64,000 bases of DNA from Sphingopyxis sp. (GTDB lineage: Bacteria; Pseudomonadota; Alphaproteobacteria; Sphingomonadales; Sphingomonadaceae). The notes under the pieces were generated by a model. That model was given only the letters and a program-made list of their open reading frames with translations, was not told the DNA's origin and made no database searches. The DNA lies in NCBI GenBank assembly GCA_030148985.1, contig JASBSJ010000039.1, forward strand, positions 1 through 64,000, read 5' to 3'. Each line of letters begins with the position of its first letter. Positions within the stretch are counted from its first letter, which is position 1. Both the position numbers and the translations under genes were made by a program. Shown one piece after another: positions 1-8,302 of the stretch.

Positions 1-33
1 CGCTTCGCGTGACTTTGCCAAGACGCTCGCATT

Positions 34-210
34 CCCTCCCCCTTGATGGGGGAGGCAGCGAAACTTGCCAGCTTGCTGGCTAGTTGCAGCGGTGGGGGTG
101 AGCTCTCGGCCTGAAGCGACGGCGCAAATGCTCACCGTCACCCTCATCCAACTCCGCCTAGTCGCTTCGCGCCAAGGCTCCGTATCCTTCTCCCATCAAG
201 GGAGAAGGAG
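34..210. repeat. Composite palindromic repeat, family C variant
   Basis: The segment begins with a self-complementary CCCTCCCCCTTGATGGGGGAGG block and ends with a related CCTTCTCCCATCAAGGGAGAAGG block. Between them is an asymmetric motif (about 58-100, reading CAGCGAAACTTGCC...TTGCTGGCTAGTTGCAGCGG) that matches the copies at 29017, 31921 and, inverted, 13799. It lies just past the stop codon of the extensin-like gene. I see no gene in bases 1-215. Confidence 0.7.
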
Positions 211-215
211 GTCCG

Positions 216-917
216 TCAGCGGCAGTAACCGTTGCCGCTCATGTCGAAATGGAAATGATTATAATGCGCCGCATTGTAATCGGGGCCCAGCACCGTCCCA
301 AAACGGCGGCAGCCCGATTTGTGAAGCGTTCGCAGGAAATCGCGCGACGCGGCATCGCCCGTCCACCCGCCATCGAGCAGGATGCGCCGCCCGTCGGCCA
401 AGACAAAGCCCGACACGTCGATCGCGTTCGAATAAGCGTGCTGCGACAACCGCCCCGAGCGGCCGCCATAGATGTTGCGGCAGCTGTAGGTGCCGAAGGT
501 CTCGATCTTCACGACCTCGGTCCCGAAATATTTCCGCGCCGCGGGCTTCACCGCATATTGCGCCCACGCCGCGAAATTGCGCGCGAGCGGACAGGTCATC
601 GCGCCGAGCCCCGATACCGGAACGCCGACGTCGAGCAGCTTCACCGAATCGATCGAGGTGCAGCCGCCGCCATGATCCTGGTTGGGGAGCGGGGTGAAGC
701 GCACGCCGGCCTGTTTGAGGTCGAACGCGCATTGCTGCGCCTCGGCGCTGGTGAAGGATGGCGTGCCGACGGGCTGCGGACGGGTCGGCTTGGTTGCCGT
801 AGCGCGGTTATCACTGCCGCGCTTCATCACGTCGGGCGAGCCGAAACAGGCGGATAGCGCCAGCGCGGCGGTGGCGGCGATCAGGGCGCGAGGCTTCAAG
901 AACGGCGCAAGGACCAT
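216..917 (-). CDS. Extensin-like C-terminal domain protein (probable lipoprotein)
   Basis: A 233-residue protein. The first 24 residues form a hydrophobic export signal ending LALSAC, which resembles a lipobox and suggests a lipid-anchored, cell-envelope protein. From about residue 60 to the end it matches the bacterial 'extensin-like' domain: it has several cysteines (CAFDL, GGGCTS, MTCPLARN, YSCRN, SGCRRFG, GYCR), a central SQHAYSNAIDVSGF motif and a C-terminal HYNHFHFD motif. The His/Asp pattern resembles D-Ala-D-Ala carboxypeptidase/VanY-type metallopeptidases, so a role in cell-wall processing is plausible but inferred. The start follows from the signal peptide. It is transcribed away from serC. 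The family call is firm and the function is unknown. Confidence 0.85.
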   Translation of the reverse strand: MVLAPFLKPRALIAATAALALSACFGSPDVMKRGSDNRATATKPTRPQPVGTPSFTSAEAQQCAFDLKQAGVRFTPLPNQDHGGGCTSIDSVKLLDVGVPVSGLGAMTCPLARNFAAWAQYAVKPAARKYFGTEVVKIETFGTYSCRNIYGGRSGRLSQHAYSNAIDVSGFVLADGRRILLDGGWTGDAASRDFLRTLHKSGCRRFGTVLGPDYNAAHYNHFHFDMSGNGYCR

Positions 918-1029
918 GGCGTCAAAATACCGATAAAATAGTTAACAAGCTGTATACCTTTGGCTCGGCTCGTCGAAAATTTGGCGCGGCCGGTGCAATT
1001 AATTTGACAGTCTCCGCCCGCGCCTTAAA

Positions 1030-1080
1030 CGCGGCGCCGGGCCACGCGGTCCCAACGCCGCGCGAGCTCTCTGCAAGGAG
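1030..1080 (+). promoter_or_regulatory. serC-motif-like leader hairpin
   Basis: Just upstream of serC, GCGGCG (1031-1036) pairs perfectly with CGCCGC (1056-1061), extended by C1030-G1062. After a small internal loop, GGG (1039-1041) pairs with CCC (1051-1053) and CC (1042-1043) with GG (1048-1049), closing an ACGC loop. The ribosome-binding site CAAGGAGAG follows at about 1074-1082. The position (directly before a serC-serA pair in an alphaproteobacterium), the single interrupted hairpin and the adjacent Shine-Dalgarno all fit the published serC RNA motif. The match is by architecture and memory; no covariance search was run. Confidence 0.6.
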
Positions 1081-1085
1081 AGACT

Positions 1086-2216
1086 ATGATGAGTGAAGTG
1101 ACGACGCCACAGGTGCGCCCGACGCGCCCCTATTTCTCTTCCGGACCCTGCGCCAAACCGCCGGTCTGGTCCCCCGACAAACTCGCCACCGAATCGCTGG
1201 GCCGCTCGCACCGTGCCAAGATCGGCAAGACGCGCCTCGCTTACTGCATCGACCTGATGCGCGAGATGCTCCAGCTTCCTGACACGCACCGCATCGGCAT
1301 CGTTCCGGGCAGCGACACCGGCGCCTTCGAAATGGCGATGTGGACGATGCTGGGCGCGCGGCCGGTGACGACGCTGGCGTGGGAAAGCTTTGGCGAAGGC
1401 TGGGTCACCGATGCCGCGAAGCAGCTGAAGCTCGACCCGACGATCATCCGCGCCGATTATGGCGCGCTCCCCGACCTCACACAAGTCGACTGGTCGAACG
1501 ACGTGCTGTTCACCTGGAACGGCACCACCAGCGGTGTGCGCGTGCCCGATGGCGACTGGATCGCCGACGACCGCGAAGGCCTCTCCTTCGCCGACGCGAC
1601 CAGCGCAGTGTTCGCTTACGACCTGCCGTGGGACAAGATCGACGTTGCGACCTTCAGCTGGCAGAAAGTGCTCGGCGGCGAAGGCGGCCACGGCGTGCTG
1701 ATCCTCGGCCCGCGCGCAGTCGAACGCCTCGCAACCTACACCCCCGCCTGGCCGCTGCCCAAGGTGTTCCGCCTTGTCAGCAAGGGCGCGCTCGCGGAGG
1801 GCGTGTTCAAGGGCGAAACGATCAACACCCCGTCGATGCTCGCGGTCGAAGACGCAATCTTCGCACTCGAATGGGCGAAGTCCTTGGGCGGTCTCGATGG
1901 CCTCAAAGCGCGCAGCGATGCGAACGCCGCGGCGCTCGACAAAATTGTTTCGGAACGCGACTGGCTCAGCCACCTCGCCGCCGATCCCGCCAGCCGCTCG
2001 AAAACCTCGGTCTGCCTGTCGGTCGCGGGCGCCGACGCGGATTTCATCAAGACATTCGCCGGCCTGCTCGAAAAGGAAGGCGCAGCATACGACATCGCGG
2101 GTTACCGCGACGCGCCGCCGGGGCTGCGCATCTGGTGCGGCGCGACCGTCGACACCGCCGACATCGAAGCGCTCGGCCCGTGGCTCGACTGGGCCTACGA
2201 AACTCTCACCGCCTAA
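1086..2216 (+). CDS. serC: Phosphoserine aminotransferase
   Basis: A 376-residue PLP enzyme that converts 3-phosphohydroxypyruvate and glutamate to phosphoserine, the second step of serine synthesis. It belongs to the alphaproteobacterial SerC group: the N-terminus has PYFSSGPCAKPP, and the PLP-binding lysine is K194 in TFSWQKVLGGEGGHG. Length is normal. Two adjacent ATGs follow AAGGAGAGACT; the first (1086) is used here, and 1089 is equally possible. serA, the preceding step of the pathway, lies 106 bp downstream on the same strand, so the pair is probably co-transcribed. A conserved-type leader hairpin sits just upstream. Confidence 0.95.
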   Translation: MMSEVTTPQVRPTRPYFSSGPCAKPPVWSPDKLATESLGRSHRAKIGKTRLAYCIDLMREMLQLPDTHRIGIVPGSDTGAFEMAMWTMLGARPVTTLAWESFGEGWVTDAAKQLKLDPTIIRADYGALPDLTQVDWSNDVLFTWNGTTSGVRVPDGDWIADDREGLSFADATSAVFAYDLPWDKIDVATFSWQKVLGGEGGHGVLILGPRAVERLATYTPAWPLPKVFRLVSKGALAEGVFKGETINTPSMLAVEDAIFALEWAKSLGGLDGLKARSDANAAALDKIVSERDWLSHLAADPASRSKTSVCLSVAGADADFIKTFAGLLEKEGAAYDIAGYRDAPPGLRIWCGATVDTADIEALGPWLDWAYETLTA

Positions 2217-2224
2217 ATTTTTGT

Positions 2225-2303
2225 CGTCATCCCCGCGAAAGCGGGGACCCAGAGTATGCGTGGGCTGATCCCACACTGGGTTCCCGCTTTCGCGGGAATG
2301 ACG
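2225..2303. repeat. Palindromic repeat, family B variant
   Basis: The arms begin CGTCATCCCCGCGAAAGCGG and end CCCGCTTTCGCGGGAATGACG, forming an imperfect inverted repeat with a short asymmetric centre. It fills the serC-serA gap, so it would be transcribed if the two genes share an mRNA. It is related to the copies at 23296 and 50530. Confidence 0.85.
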
Positions 2304-2322
2304 AGGTTAAAGGATCATCGAC

Positions 2323-3909
2323 ATGACCGCACCCAAAGTTCTGATTTCCGACAAGATGGACCCCAAAGCCGCCGCAATCTTCAAGGAACGCGGCATTCAC
2401 GTCGACGAAATCACCGGCAAGACCAAGGATGAGCTGATCGCGATGATCGGCGACTATGACGGCCTTGCCATCCGCTCGGCCACCAAGGTCACCGCCGACG
2501 TCCTCGCCGCCGCAACCAATTTGAAGGTCGTCGGCCGCGCCGGGATCGGTGTCGACAATGTCGACATCCCCGAGGCGTCGAAAAAGGGCGTCATCGTGAT
2601 GAACACGCCGTTCGGCAACAGCATCACCACCGCCGAACATGCGATCGCGATGATGTTTGCACTCGCCCGCCAGATCCCCGAAGCCAACGCGGGAACGCAG
2701 GCGGGCAAATGGCCGAAGAACGACTTCATGGGGGTCGAGCTGACCTCGAAGACGCTCGGCCTGATCGGTTGCGGCAATATCGGCAGCATCGTCGCCGAGC
2801 GCGCGCTGGGGCTGCGCATGAAGGTCGTCGCCTTCGACCCCTTCCTGACCCCCGAGCGCGCGATCGAGCTGGGCGTCGAAAAGGCCGATCTCGACACGCT
2901 GCTGGCACGCGCCGACTTCATCACGCTGCACACGCCGCTGACCGACCAGACGCGCAACGTCCTGTCGAAGGAAAATCTCGCCAAGACCAAGAGGGGCGTG
3001 CGGATCATCAACTGCGCGCGCGGCGGGCTGATCGACGAAGCGGCGCTGAAGGACGCGCTCGACAGCGGCCATGTCGCGGGCGCGGCGCTCGACGTGTTCG
3101 CGGTCGAGCCGCCGCCCGCCGATCATCCGCTGTTCGGCACGCCGAACTTCATCTGCACGCCGCACCTCGGCGCCTCGACCGACGAGGCGCAGGTCAATGT
3201 CGCGATCCAGGTCGCCGAGCAGATCAGCGATTATCTGCTGACCGGCGGCATCACCAACGCGCTCAACGTGCCCAGCCTGTCGGCCGAGGAAGCGCCGAAG
3301 CTGCGTCCCTATATGAGCCTCGCCGAAAAGCTCGGCAGCCTCGTCGGCCAGCTCGCGCACGACAATCTCACCCACATCTCGGTCGAGGTCGAAGGTGCGG
3401 CGGCCGAGCTGAACCTGAAACCGATCACCGCCGCGGTGCTCACCGGGCTGATGCGCCGCTATTCGGACAGCGTGAACATGGTCAACGCGCCGCATCTCGC
3501 GCGCGAACGCGGGCTTGACGTGCGCGAAGTGCGCCATGATCGTGAGGGCGATTATCACACGCTCGTCCGCGTCACCGTGGCGACCGAGGCGGGCGACCGC
3601 TCGGTCGCGGGCACGCTGTTCGGCAACAACGAACCGCGCCTCGTCGAAATGTTCGGGATCAAGGTCGAGGCCGACCTCGACGGTGACATGCTCTATATCG
3701 TCAACGAGGATGCGCCGGGCTTCATCGGTCGCATCGGCGGCGCGCTGGGCGACGCGGGCCTCAACATCGGCACCTTCCACCTCGGCCGCCGCGCCGCGGG
3801 CGGCGAAGCGGTGCTGCTGCTCAGCCTCGATTCGCCGATGCCCGAACCCTTGTTGTGGCAGCTGTGCCAGCTGCCCGGCGTGAAGATGGTGAAGGGTCTG
3901 AAGTTCTAA
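2323..3909 (+). CDS. serA: D-3-phosphoglycerate dehydrogenase
   Basis: A 528-residue NAD-dependent enzyme that oxidises 3-phosphoglycerate to 3-phosphohydroxypyruvate, the first step of serine synthesis. It has an N-terminal substrate domain, a Rossmann fold with GCGNIG at residues 149-154, the catalytic-region NCARGG and TPHLGAST motifs, an intervening ASB-type domain (about 320-450) and a C-terminal ACT domain (about 455-528, with NEDAPGFIGRIGGALGDAG). This four-domain long form is normal for the type with an extra ASB domain. The ACT domain suggests allosteric control by serine, but this is not shown by sequence. It follows serC on the same strand. The ATG is preceded by GTTAAAGGATCATCGAC. 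Confidence 0.96.
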   Translation: MTAPKVLISDKMDPKAAAIFKERGIHVDEITGKTKDELIAMIGDYDGLAIRSATKVTADVLAAATNLKVVGRAGIGVDNVDIPEASKKGVIVMNTPFGNSITTAEHAIAMMFALARQIPEANAGTQAGKWPKNDFMGVELTSKTLGLIGCGNIGSIVAERALGLRMKVVAFDPFLTPERAIELGVEKADLDTLLARADFITLHTPLTDQTRNVLSKENLAKTKRGVRIINCARGGLIDEAALKDALDSGHVAGAALDVFAVEPPPADHPLFGTPNFICTPHLGASTDEAQVNVAIQVAEQISDYLLTGGITNALNVPSLSAEEAPKLRPYMSLAEKLGSLVGQLAHDNLTHISVEVEGAAAELNLKPITAAVLTGLMRRYSDSVNMVNAPHLARERGLDVREVRHDREGDYHTLVRVTVATEAGDRSVAGTLFGNNEPRLVEMFGIKVEADLDGDMLYIVNEDAPGFIGRIGGALGDAGLNIGTFHLGRRAAGGEAVLLLSLDSPMPEPLLWQLCQLPGVKMVKGLKF

Positions 3910-3924
3910 ACTCACACTTCAATT

Positions 3925-4006
3925 TCCGTTCGTGTCGAGCGAAGTCGAGACACCCATCGTTGGTGAACGCCCTCACGGCATCTCGACTTCGCTCGATGCG
4001 AACGGA
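3925..4006. repeat. Palindromic repeat, family E
   Basis: An inverted repeat with left arm CCGTTCGTGTCGAGCGAAGT and right arm ending ACTTCGCTCGATGCGAACGG. It lies 16 bp past the serA stop and before hisZ. The spacer is about 25 bp. It is the only copy of this family seen in the window. Confidence 0.8.
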
Positions 4007-4049
4007 ATTCGGGATTGTTGACTCTCTTGGACCATCCTAAGGCCACCCC

Positions 4050-5162
4050 ATGACCAAGGCCCCTGCCCTGCTGCCCGAAGGCCTCCGCGACCGCCTGCCC
4101 CAACAGGCCGAGGCCGCGTCGCGCGTCACTCGCGCGCTCGTCGATGCGATGCGCGCGCACGGCTATGGCCGCGTGTCGCCGCCGCTCGCCGAGTTTCGCG
4201 AAACGCTGGGCAGCGACGACGACCGCTCGGGCCGTGACCTCCTGCGCTTCACCGATCCGGTGTCGCAACGCACGCTCGCGCTACGCCCCGACATCACGCG
4301 GCAGGTCGGGCGGATCGCGACCTCGCTGCTCGCCGCATCGCCGCGGCCGCTGCGCCTTTGCTACGCCGGGCAAGTGGTCAAGCTGCGCGCCAGCCAGCTC
4401 CGCCCCGCGCGCGAGATGCTGCAGGTCGGCGCCGAGCTGATCGGTAGCGACAGCGTCGCGGCGGCGCGCGAAATCGTCACCGTCGCGATCGACGCGCTCG
4501 AAGCCGCGGGCATCGGCCCCGTCACCATCGATTTCACTTTGCCCGATGTCGTCGATCTGCTCGCGCGCGGTCCGCTGCCGGTCGCGGTCGACCTCCAGCA
4601 ATTGCGCGACGAACTTGATGCCAAGGACGCGGGCGCACTCGCGCAGCTTGGCGCCGACGCCTATCTGCCGCTGCTCCGCGCGACCGGCCCGTTCGACCGC
4701 GCGATCGCCGACCTTCGCGCTTTCGATACGACCGGCGCGCTAACCGCGCGCATCGACGCATTGGAAGCCATCGCCGCGCCGATCCGCGACCGCGTGACGC
4801 TGACGCTCGATCCGACCGAGCGCCACGGCTTCGCCTATCAAAGCTGGTTCGGCTTCCAGATCTTCGTCCCCGGCCAGGGGGACGCGGTCGGCCGCGGCGG
4901 CGCCTATGCGATCCCCGTGGGCGAGGCGGAGGAGGCCGCGGTCGGCTTTTCGCTCTATCCCGACCCGCTGATCGACGCCGGGCTGGGCGCCGAAGACATG
5001 GGCGAGCGCCGTATCTTCCTGCCGCTCGGCCACGACGCCGCAGTCGCGGCGAGCCTGCGCGCCGACGGCTGGCGCACCGTGGCGGCGCTGACCGATGCCG
5101 ACGATGCAAAGCGGCTCGGATGCGGCTGGCAGCTTGGACCCGACGGCCCGGTCGAAGCCTAA
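4050..5162 (+). CDS. hisZ: ATP phosphoribosyltransferase regulatory subunit
   Basis: A 370-residue HisRS-like protein. The N-terminus LLPEGLRDRLPQQAEAASRV, the central ALRPDITRQVGRIA and the GRGGAY near residue 287 are class-II tRNA synthetase catalytic-fold motifs. The anticodon-binding domain and aminoacylation function are absent, as expected for HisZ. HisZ pairs with short-form HisG to start histidine synthesis and mediates feedback inhibition. hisG is not in this window. The TAA stop overlaps the stop of the convergent small gene (5159-5162). Confidence 0.88.
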   Translation: MTKAPALLPEGLRDRLPQQAEAASRVTRALVDAMRAHGYGRVSPPLAEFRETLGSDDDRSGRDLLRFTDPVSQRTLALRPDITRQVGRIATSLLAASPRPLRLCYAGQVVKLRASQLRPAREMLQVGAELIGSDSVAAAREIVTVAIDALEAAGIGPVTIDFTLPDVVDLLARGPLPVAVDLQQLRDELDAKDAGALAQLGADAYLPLLRATGPFDRAIADLRAFDTTGALTARIDALEAIAAPIRDRVTLTLDPTERHGFAYQSWFGFQIFVPGQGDAVGRGGAYAIPVGEAEEAAVGFSLYPDPLIDAGLGAEDMGERRIFLPLGHDAAVAASLRADGWRTVAALTDADDAKRLGCGWQLGPDGPVEA

Positions 5163-5536
5163 AAGTCCGTCACGCCGAAACGCGCCATTCCCTGATTCGC
5201 CCCCGGCGGGTCGAGCACGCTGATGTCGAGATCGATCGGCGTACCGATCCAATGCGCCAGGCTGGTATGATCGGCAAGATCGTCGTCGGTCAGCGGGTGG
5301 ACAAGCGCCCGCAGCCCCGTCGCCTCGATCGCCGCCACGACCGCATCGCGCGAGCGCGCGAGAAAATGCACCTCATATTGCGCGATCGGATGCGGCCCGA
5401 CGGGGCGGTCGATCATCGGTCCGACATGGAGGATTGCCGGGTCGCCGGTAAAAGCCTCGCGCAGCGCGGCGGCCGCAGGCCGCTCGGCGGGATCGTAATA
5501 GACATGCGCATGATAGGGCGCGTCGGGGCTAGTCAT
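5159..5536 (-). CDS. DOPA 4,5-dioxygenase-family protein
   Basis: A 125-residue protein starting MTSPDAPYHAHVYYDP. The YHAHVYYD motif, GPMIDRPVGPHPIAQYEVHF and the overall length match the DOPA 4,5-dioxygenase-like family (small extradiol-type proteins with conserved histidines). A longer in-frame extension to 5743 has no family similarity and runs into the porin gene, so the start at 5536 is preferred. The natural substrate in bacteria is generally unknown; a catecholic substrate is only inferred. It ends in a 3-bp convergent stop overlap with hisZ and lies 64 bp downstream of the porin gene on the same strand, so it may be co-transcribed with it. Confidence 0.75.
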   Translation of the reverse strand: MTSPDAPYHAHVYYDPAERPAAAALREAFTGDPAILHVGPMIDRPVGPHPIAQYEVHFLARSRDAVVAAIEATGLRALVHPLTDDDLADHTSLAHWIGTPIDLDISVLDPPGANQGMARFGVTDF

Positions 5537-5600
5537 AATCGAATCGCTTTCCGGTTCAGGGAGCGCCCGCCGATAGGCCAACGCCGCACCCCGCTCCAGA

Positions 5601-6959
5601 TCAGAAATCGACCTGCGTCCGCAGCCCGAAGGTGTCGGCGCTATAATCGCGATCCCCCGTCGCCGTCGCCACGCGCGCATCGTCGATCCACAATTTGCCA
5701 TAGTTGGCCGTGATGCGGATATAGTCGATCGGCGCCCAGACAAGGCCGATCAGCGCCGCCTGCTGGCGCCCGCCGACAATCCCGCCGTCGTTGAGGTCGA
5801 GATGATCGTAGCGGGCATTCACTTCGAATGCGCCGATGCCGCCCGCGGTGATCGGCTTCGACGGCTTCAGCCGGTCGAAACCGCCGTCCTTGTACCCGCG
5901 ACGGTCGCCCGGCGTCAGCACCATCCCGACCTCGGCATAGCCGCCGAAGAAGGTCGGGTCGGCCGACCCGGTGCGGTTGACGCGGTGCCAATAGCCCTCG
6001 CCCGCCGCATGGAACGGCCCGGCGATCACCGCGCCTTCGACCCCGATGCCGCGTTCGCTGGCAACATCGAGCAGCCCAGTGTCGACGAGGCGGACGTCGG
6101 TCGTGTGGGCAAAGGGACGCGCGCGATAGCGGCCGAGCGCCGCGGGATCATTGGGGTCGCGCCAATGGCCCGATGCGGCGAGGTGGAGCTGCGTGTCGCC
6201 GAGCTTCGGCATCCACACGACGCGCCCGTCGAGGCTGACGGCATTGTTGCTGTCGTCGAGCAGGTCGTTCGCATTGTCGCCGAACACCCCCGCCTGAATC
6301 AGCAGGTCGCCGCCCTTATACTGCGCCGACAGGCCGACGCGGCGCTCGAAGCCGAACGCCTGCGCAAAGGCCGCGCGCTCCATGAAGCTGGTGAACAGGT
6401 CGCTCGTCATCTCGTCGAGCGACCAGAAAGGCTTGATCTGCCCCGCGGTGACCGACAGCGGCCCGGTGCCATAAGTCAGGTAGACGTCGGTCAGCTCGAC
6501 CGAATTGTTCGCAAGGTCCGCCTCGACGCGATAGGCGAAGCCGCCGGGAATCTTGCCATCGACGCCCAGATAGACGCGGCGAAATTCGGTTTTCAGGCCG
6601 CCGCGCGTGCCCGTCGCCCCGGCGGGCGTATCGACCGCGGCCAGATCGACCTGCATCCGCCCGCGCGGCTTGAAGCTCCAGCCGTCGGCGGTCTTGATCT
6701 CGGGCGCACCCTTCCAGCTGATCTCGCTCGCAGGCTTGGCGGTGACCGATGGAGGGGTCGGCTCGGGTGCGGGTACCGGCGCCGGCTGCGCGGTCGCGGC
6801 GTCGAGACGCGATTCGAGCGTCTGGACCTGTGCCTTCAACGCCGCAAGCTCGGCGCGGAGCGCGGCGGCTTCCTCGGCCGTCATGCCCTGTGCGTGGGCC
6901 ACGCCCGGCAGGCAGAGGATCGAGGTCGCCAGCAGGGCGGCGGTCAGCGAGTGGCGCAT
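5601..6959 (-). CDS. OprO/OprP-type phosphate-selective porin
   Basis: A 452-residue outer-membrane protein. A clear signal peptide (MRHSLTAALLATSILCLPG, cleaved after AHA) is followed by a short coiled coil (about 27-57, EEAAALRAELAALKAQVQTL), a Pro/Ala-rich linker and a porin domain with alternating strand pattern ending in aromatic DTFGLRTQVDF. WSFKPRGRMQVDLAAVDTP and GQIKPFWSLDEMTSDLFTSF fit the Porin_O_P family. Family members in Pseudomonas take up phosphate and polyphosphate. Substrate selectivity here cannot be read from the sequence. The start is fixed by the signal peptide. The coiled-coil plus linker likely forms a periplasmic trimerisation segment (inference). Confidence 0.87.
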   Translation of the reverse strand: MRHSLTAALLATSILCLPGVAHAQGMTAEEAAALRAELAALKAQVQTLESRLDAATAQPAPVPAPEPTPPSVTAKPASEISWKGAPEIKTADGWSFKPRGRMQVDLAAVDTPAGATGTRGGLKTEFRRVYLGVDGKIPGGFAYRVEADLANNSVELTDVYLTYGTGPLSVTAGQIKPFWSLDEMTSDLFTSFMERAAFAQAFGFERRVGLSAQYKGGDLLIQAGVFGDNANDLLDDSNNAVSLDGRVVWMPKLGDTQLHLAASGHWRDPNDPAALGRYRARPFAHTTDVRLVDTGLLDVASERGIGVEGAVIAGPFHAAGEGYWHRVNRTGSADPTFFGGYAEVGMVLTPGDRRGYKDGGFDRLKPSKPITAGGIGAFEVNARYDHLDLNDGGIVGGRQQAALIGLVWAPIDYIRITANYGKLWIDDARVATATGDRDYSADTFGLRTQVDF

Positions 6960-7161
6960 GAAGGGGAAGCTCCGTGACGAAAGAGTTACAAACTGGCGGC
7001 GCTGTTATGACGCATAAGTGACCATTGCGCGTCAATTACGTTACATTTTTGTTGCATTGCCCATTTTTCCTGCCCCCTTGCCAGCGGGGCGCGAGCAGCT
7101 AAGGACGTTCCAGTTTTTTCGGGCAACCTTTCATGCAAAGGGCCCTTTGCGGGAGACCATC

Positions 7162-8064
7162 ATGACGATCAAATTTGACGGCCGCGTTGCCATTGTTACC
7201 GGCGCGGGCGGCGGGCTTGGCCGCGCCTATGCGCTCGAACTCGCGCGGCGCGGCGCAAAGGTCGTGGTCAACGACCTGGGCGGCGCGCGCGACGGCACCG
7301 GCCATTCGGACGCGGCGCTCGAAGTCGTCGAGGAAATCCGCGCCGCGGGCGGCACCGCCATGTCGAACGGCGGCAGCGTCACCGAATATGAGCAGATGGT
7401 CGAAATGGTCGCCAAGGCGAAGGAGGAATGGGGCGGCGTCCACATCCTCATCAACAACGCCGGCATCCTGCGCGACAAGAGTTTTGCCAAGATGGAGCCC
7501 GCCGATTTCGATCTGGTGGTGAAGGTTCACCTGCTCGGCAGCGCCTATGTCACCAAGGCGTGCTGGGACATGATGCGCGACCAGGCCTATGGCCGCATCC
7601 TGATGACCGCCTCGTCGACCGGCCTTTACGGCAATTTCGGGCAGGCCAATTATGGCGCGGCGAAGCTGGGCCTCGCCGGGCTCACCAAGACGCTCCATCT
7701 CGAAGGCGCGAAATATAACATCCGCTGCAACACGATCGCGCCGGTCGCGGGGACGCGGATGACCGAGGACATCTTCCCCGCCGAGCTGTTCGAAAAATTC
7801 ACCCCCGAAAATGTCGTGCCCGCCGCGCTCTACCTCGTCAGCGAGGATGCGCCGACGAACATGATCGTCGGCGCGGGTGCGGGCGCCTATCACGCCGCCT
7901 ATGTCACCATGACCTCCGGCGTTGCGCTGCCCGAGGGCGAGCGCACCCCCGAAGGCGTCGCCGCGGCGTGGGACAAGATCATCGACCGCACCGGCGACAC
8001 CGTCCCGCAATCGGGCAGCGAGCAGTCGATGAACGTGATGAAGGCGTTGATGGCGCTGGGGTGA
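7162..8064 (+). CDS. SDR family (3R)-hydroxyacyl-CoA dehydrogenase-like oxidoreductase
   Basis: A 300-residue short-chain dehydrogenase. The cofactor motif TGAGGGLG is at residues 13-20, NNAG at 98-101, and the catalytic set is SS (151-152), Y164 and K168 (NYGAAK). The NDLGGARDGTGHSDAA segment and C-terminal extension resemble the dehydrogenase domain of MFE-2/17beta-HSD4, so it probably acts on 3-hydroxyacyl-CoA in beta-oxidation (inference). The ATG at 7162 follows GGGAGACCATC; an upstream ATG-less extension to 7018 has no family similarity. It appears monocistronic, followed by a family D repeat. Confidence 0.85.
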   Translation: MTIKFDGRVAIVTGAGGGLGRAYALELARRGAKVVVNDLGGARDGTGHSDAALEVVEEIRAAGGTAMSNGGSVTEYEQMVEMVAKAKEEWGGVHILINNAGILRDKSFAKMEPADFDLVVKVHLLGSAYVTKACWDMMRDQAYGRILMTASSTGLYGNFGQANYGAAKLGLAGLTKTLHLEGAKYNIRCNTIAPVAGTRMTEDIFPAELFEKFTPENVVPAALYLVSEDAPTNMIVGAGAGAYHAAYVTMTSGVALPEGERTPEGVAAAWDKIIDRTGDTVPQSGSEQSMNVMKALMALG

Positions 8065-8072
8065 GGCATTTC

Positions 8073-8213
8073 GATCCTCCCTGTGCCGCAGGCATGGGGA
8101 GGTGGCAGCGGCGGAGCCGCTGACGGAGGGGCAATGGCGCAAACGTCGCTTGCCCCTCCACCACTCGCTTCGCGAGCGGTCCCCCTCCCCATCGCTGCGC
8201 GACAGGGAGGATC
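8073..8213. repeat. Composite palindromic repeat, family D
   Basis: Outer arms GATCCTCCCTGTGCCGCAGG and CGCTGCGCGACAGGGAGGATC are complementary. Internal hairpins include GCAGCGGCGGAGCCGCTG and CACTCGCTTCGCGAGCGG. A second copy at 25808-25937 lies in the opposite orientation. It follows the SDR stop. Confidence 0.8.
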
Positions 8214-8302
8214 GGCTGGGCGCCACACTGTATTGACACAACAACACGCCTCTGCCATAACGCGGACGGGGCAAGGGGATCGGTCTAAGAAGGACGACCC
8301 CG

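Noticed and set aside
65-697. Plus-strand open frame opposite the extensin-like gene
   Set aside because: Ser/Arg-rich shadow frame with no domain; it starts in the family C-type repeat.
2227-3915. Antisense open frame of 562 codons over serA
   Set aside because: serA on the plus strand is unambiguous; the antisense reading is low-complexity His/Arg-rich.
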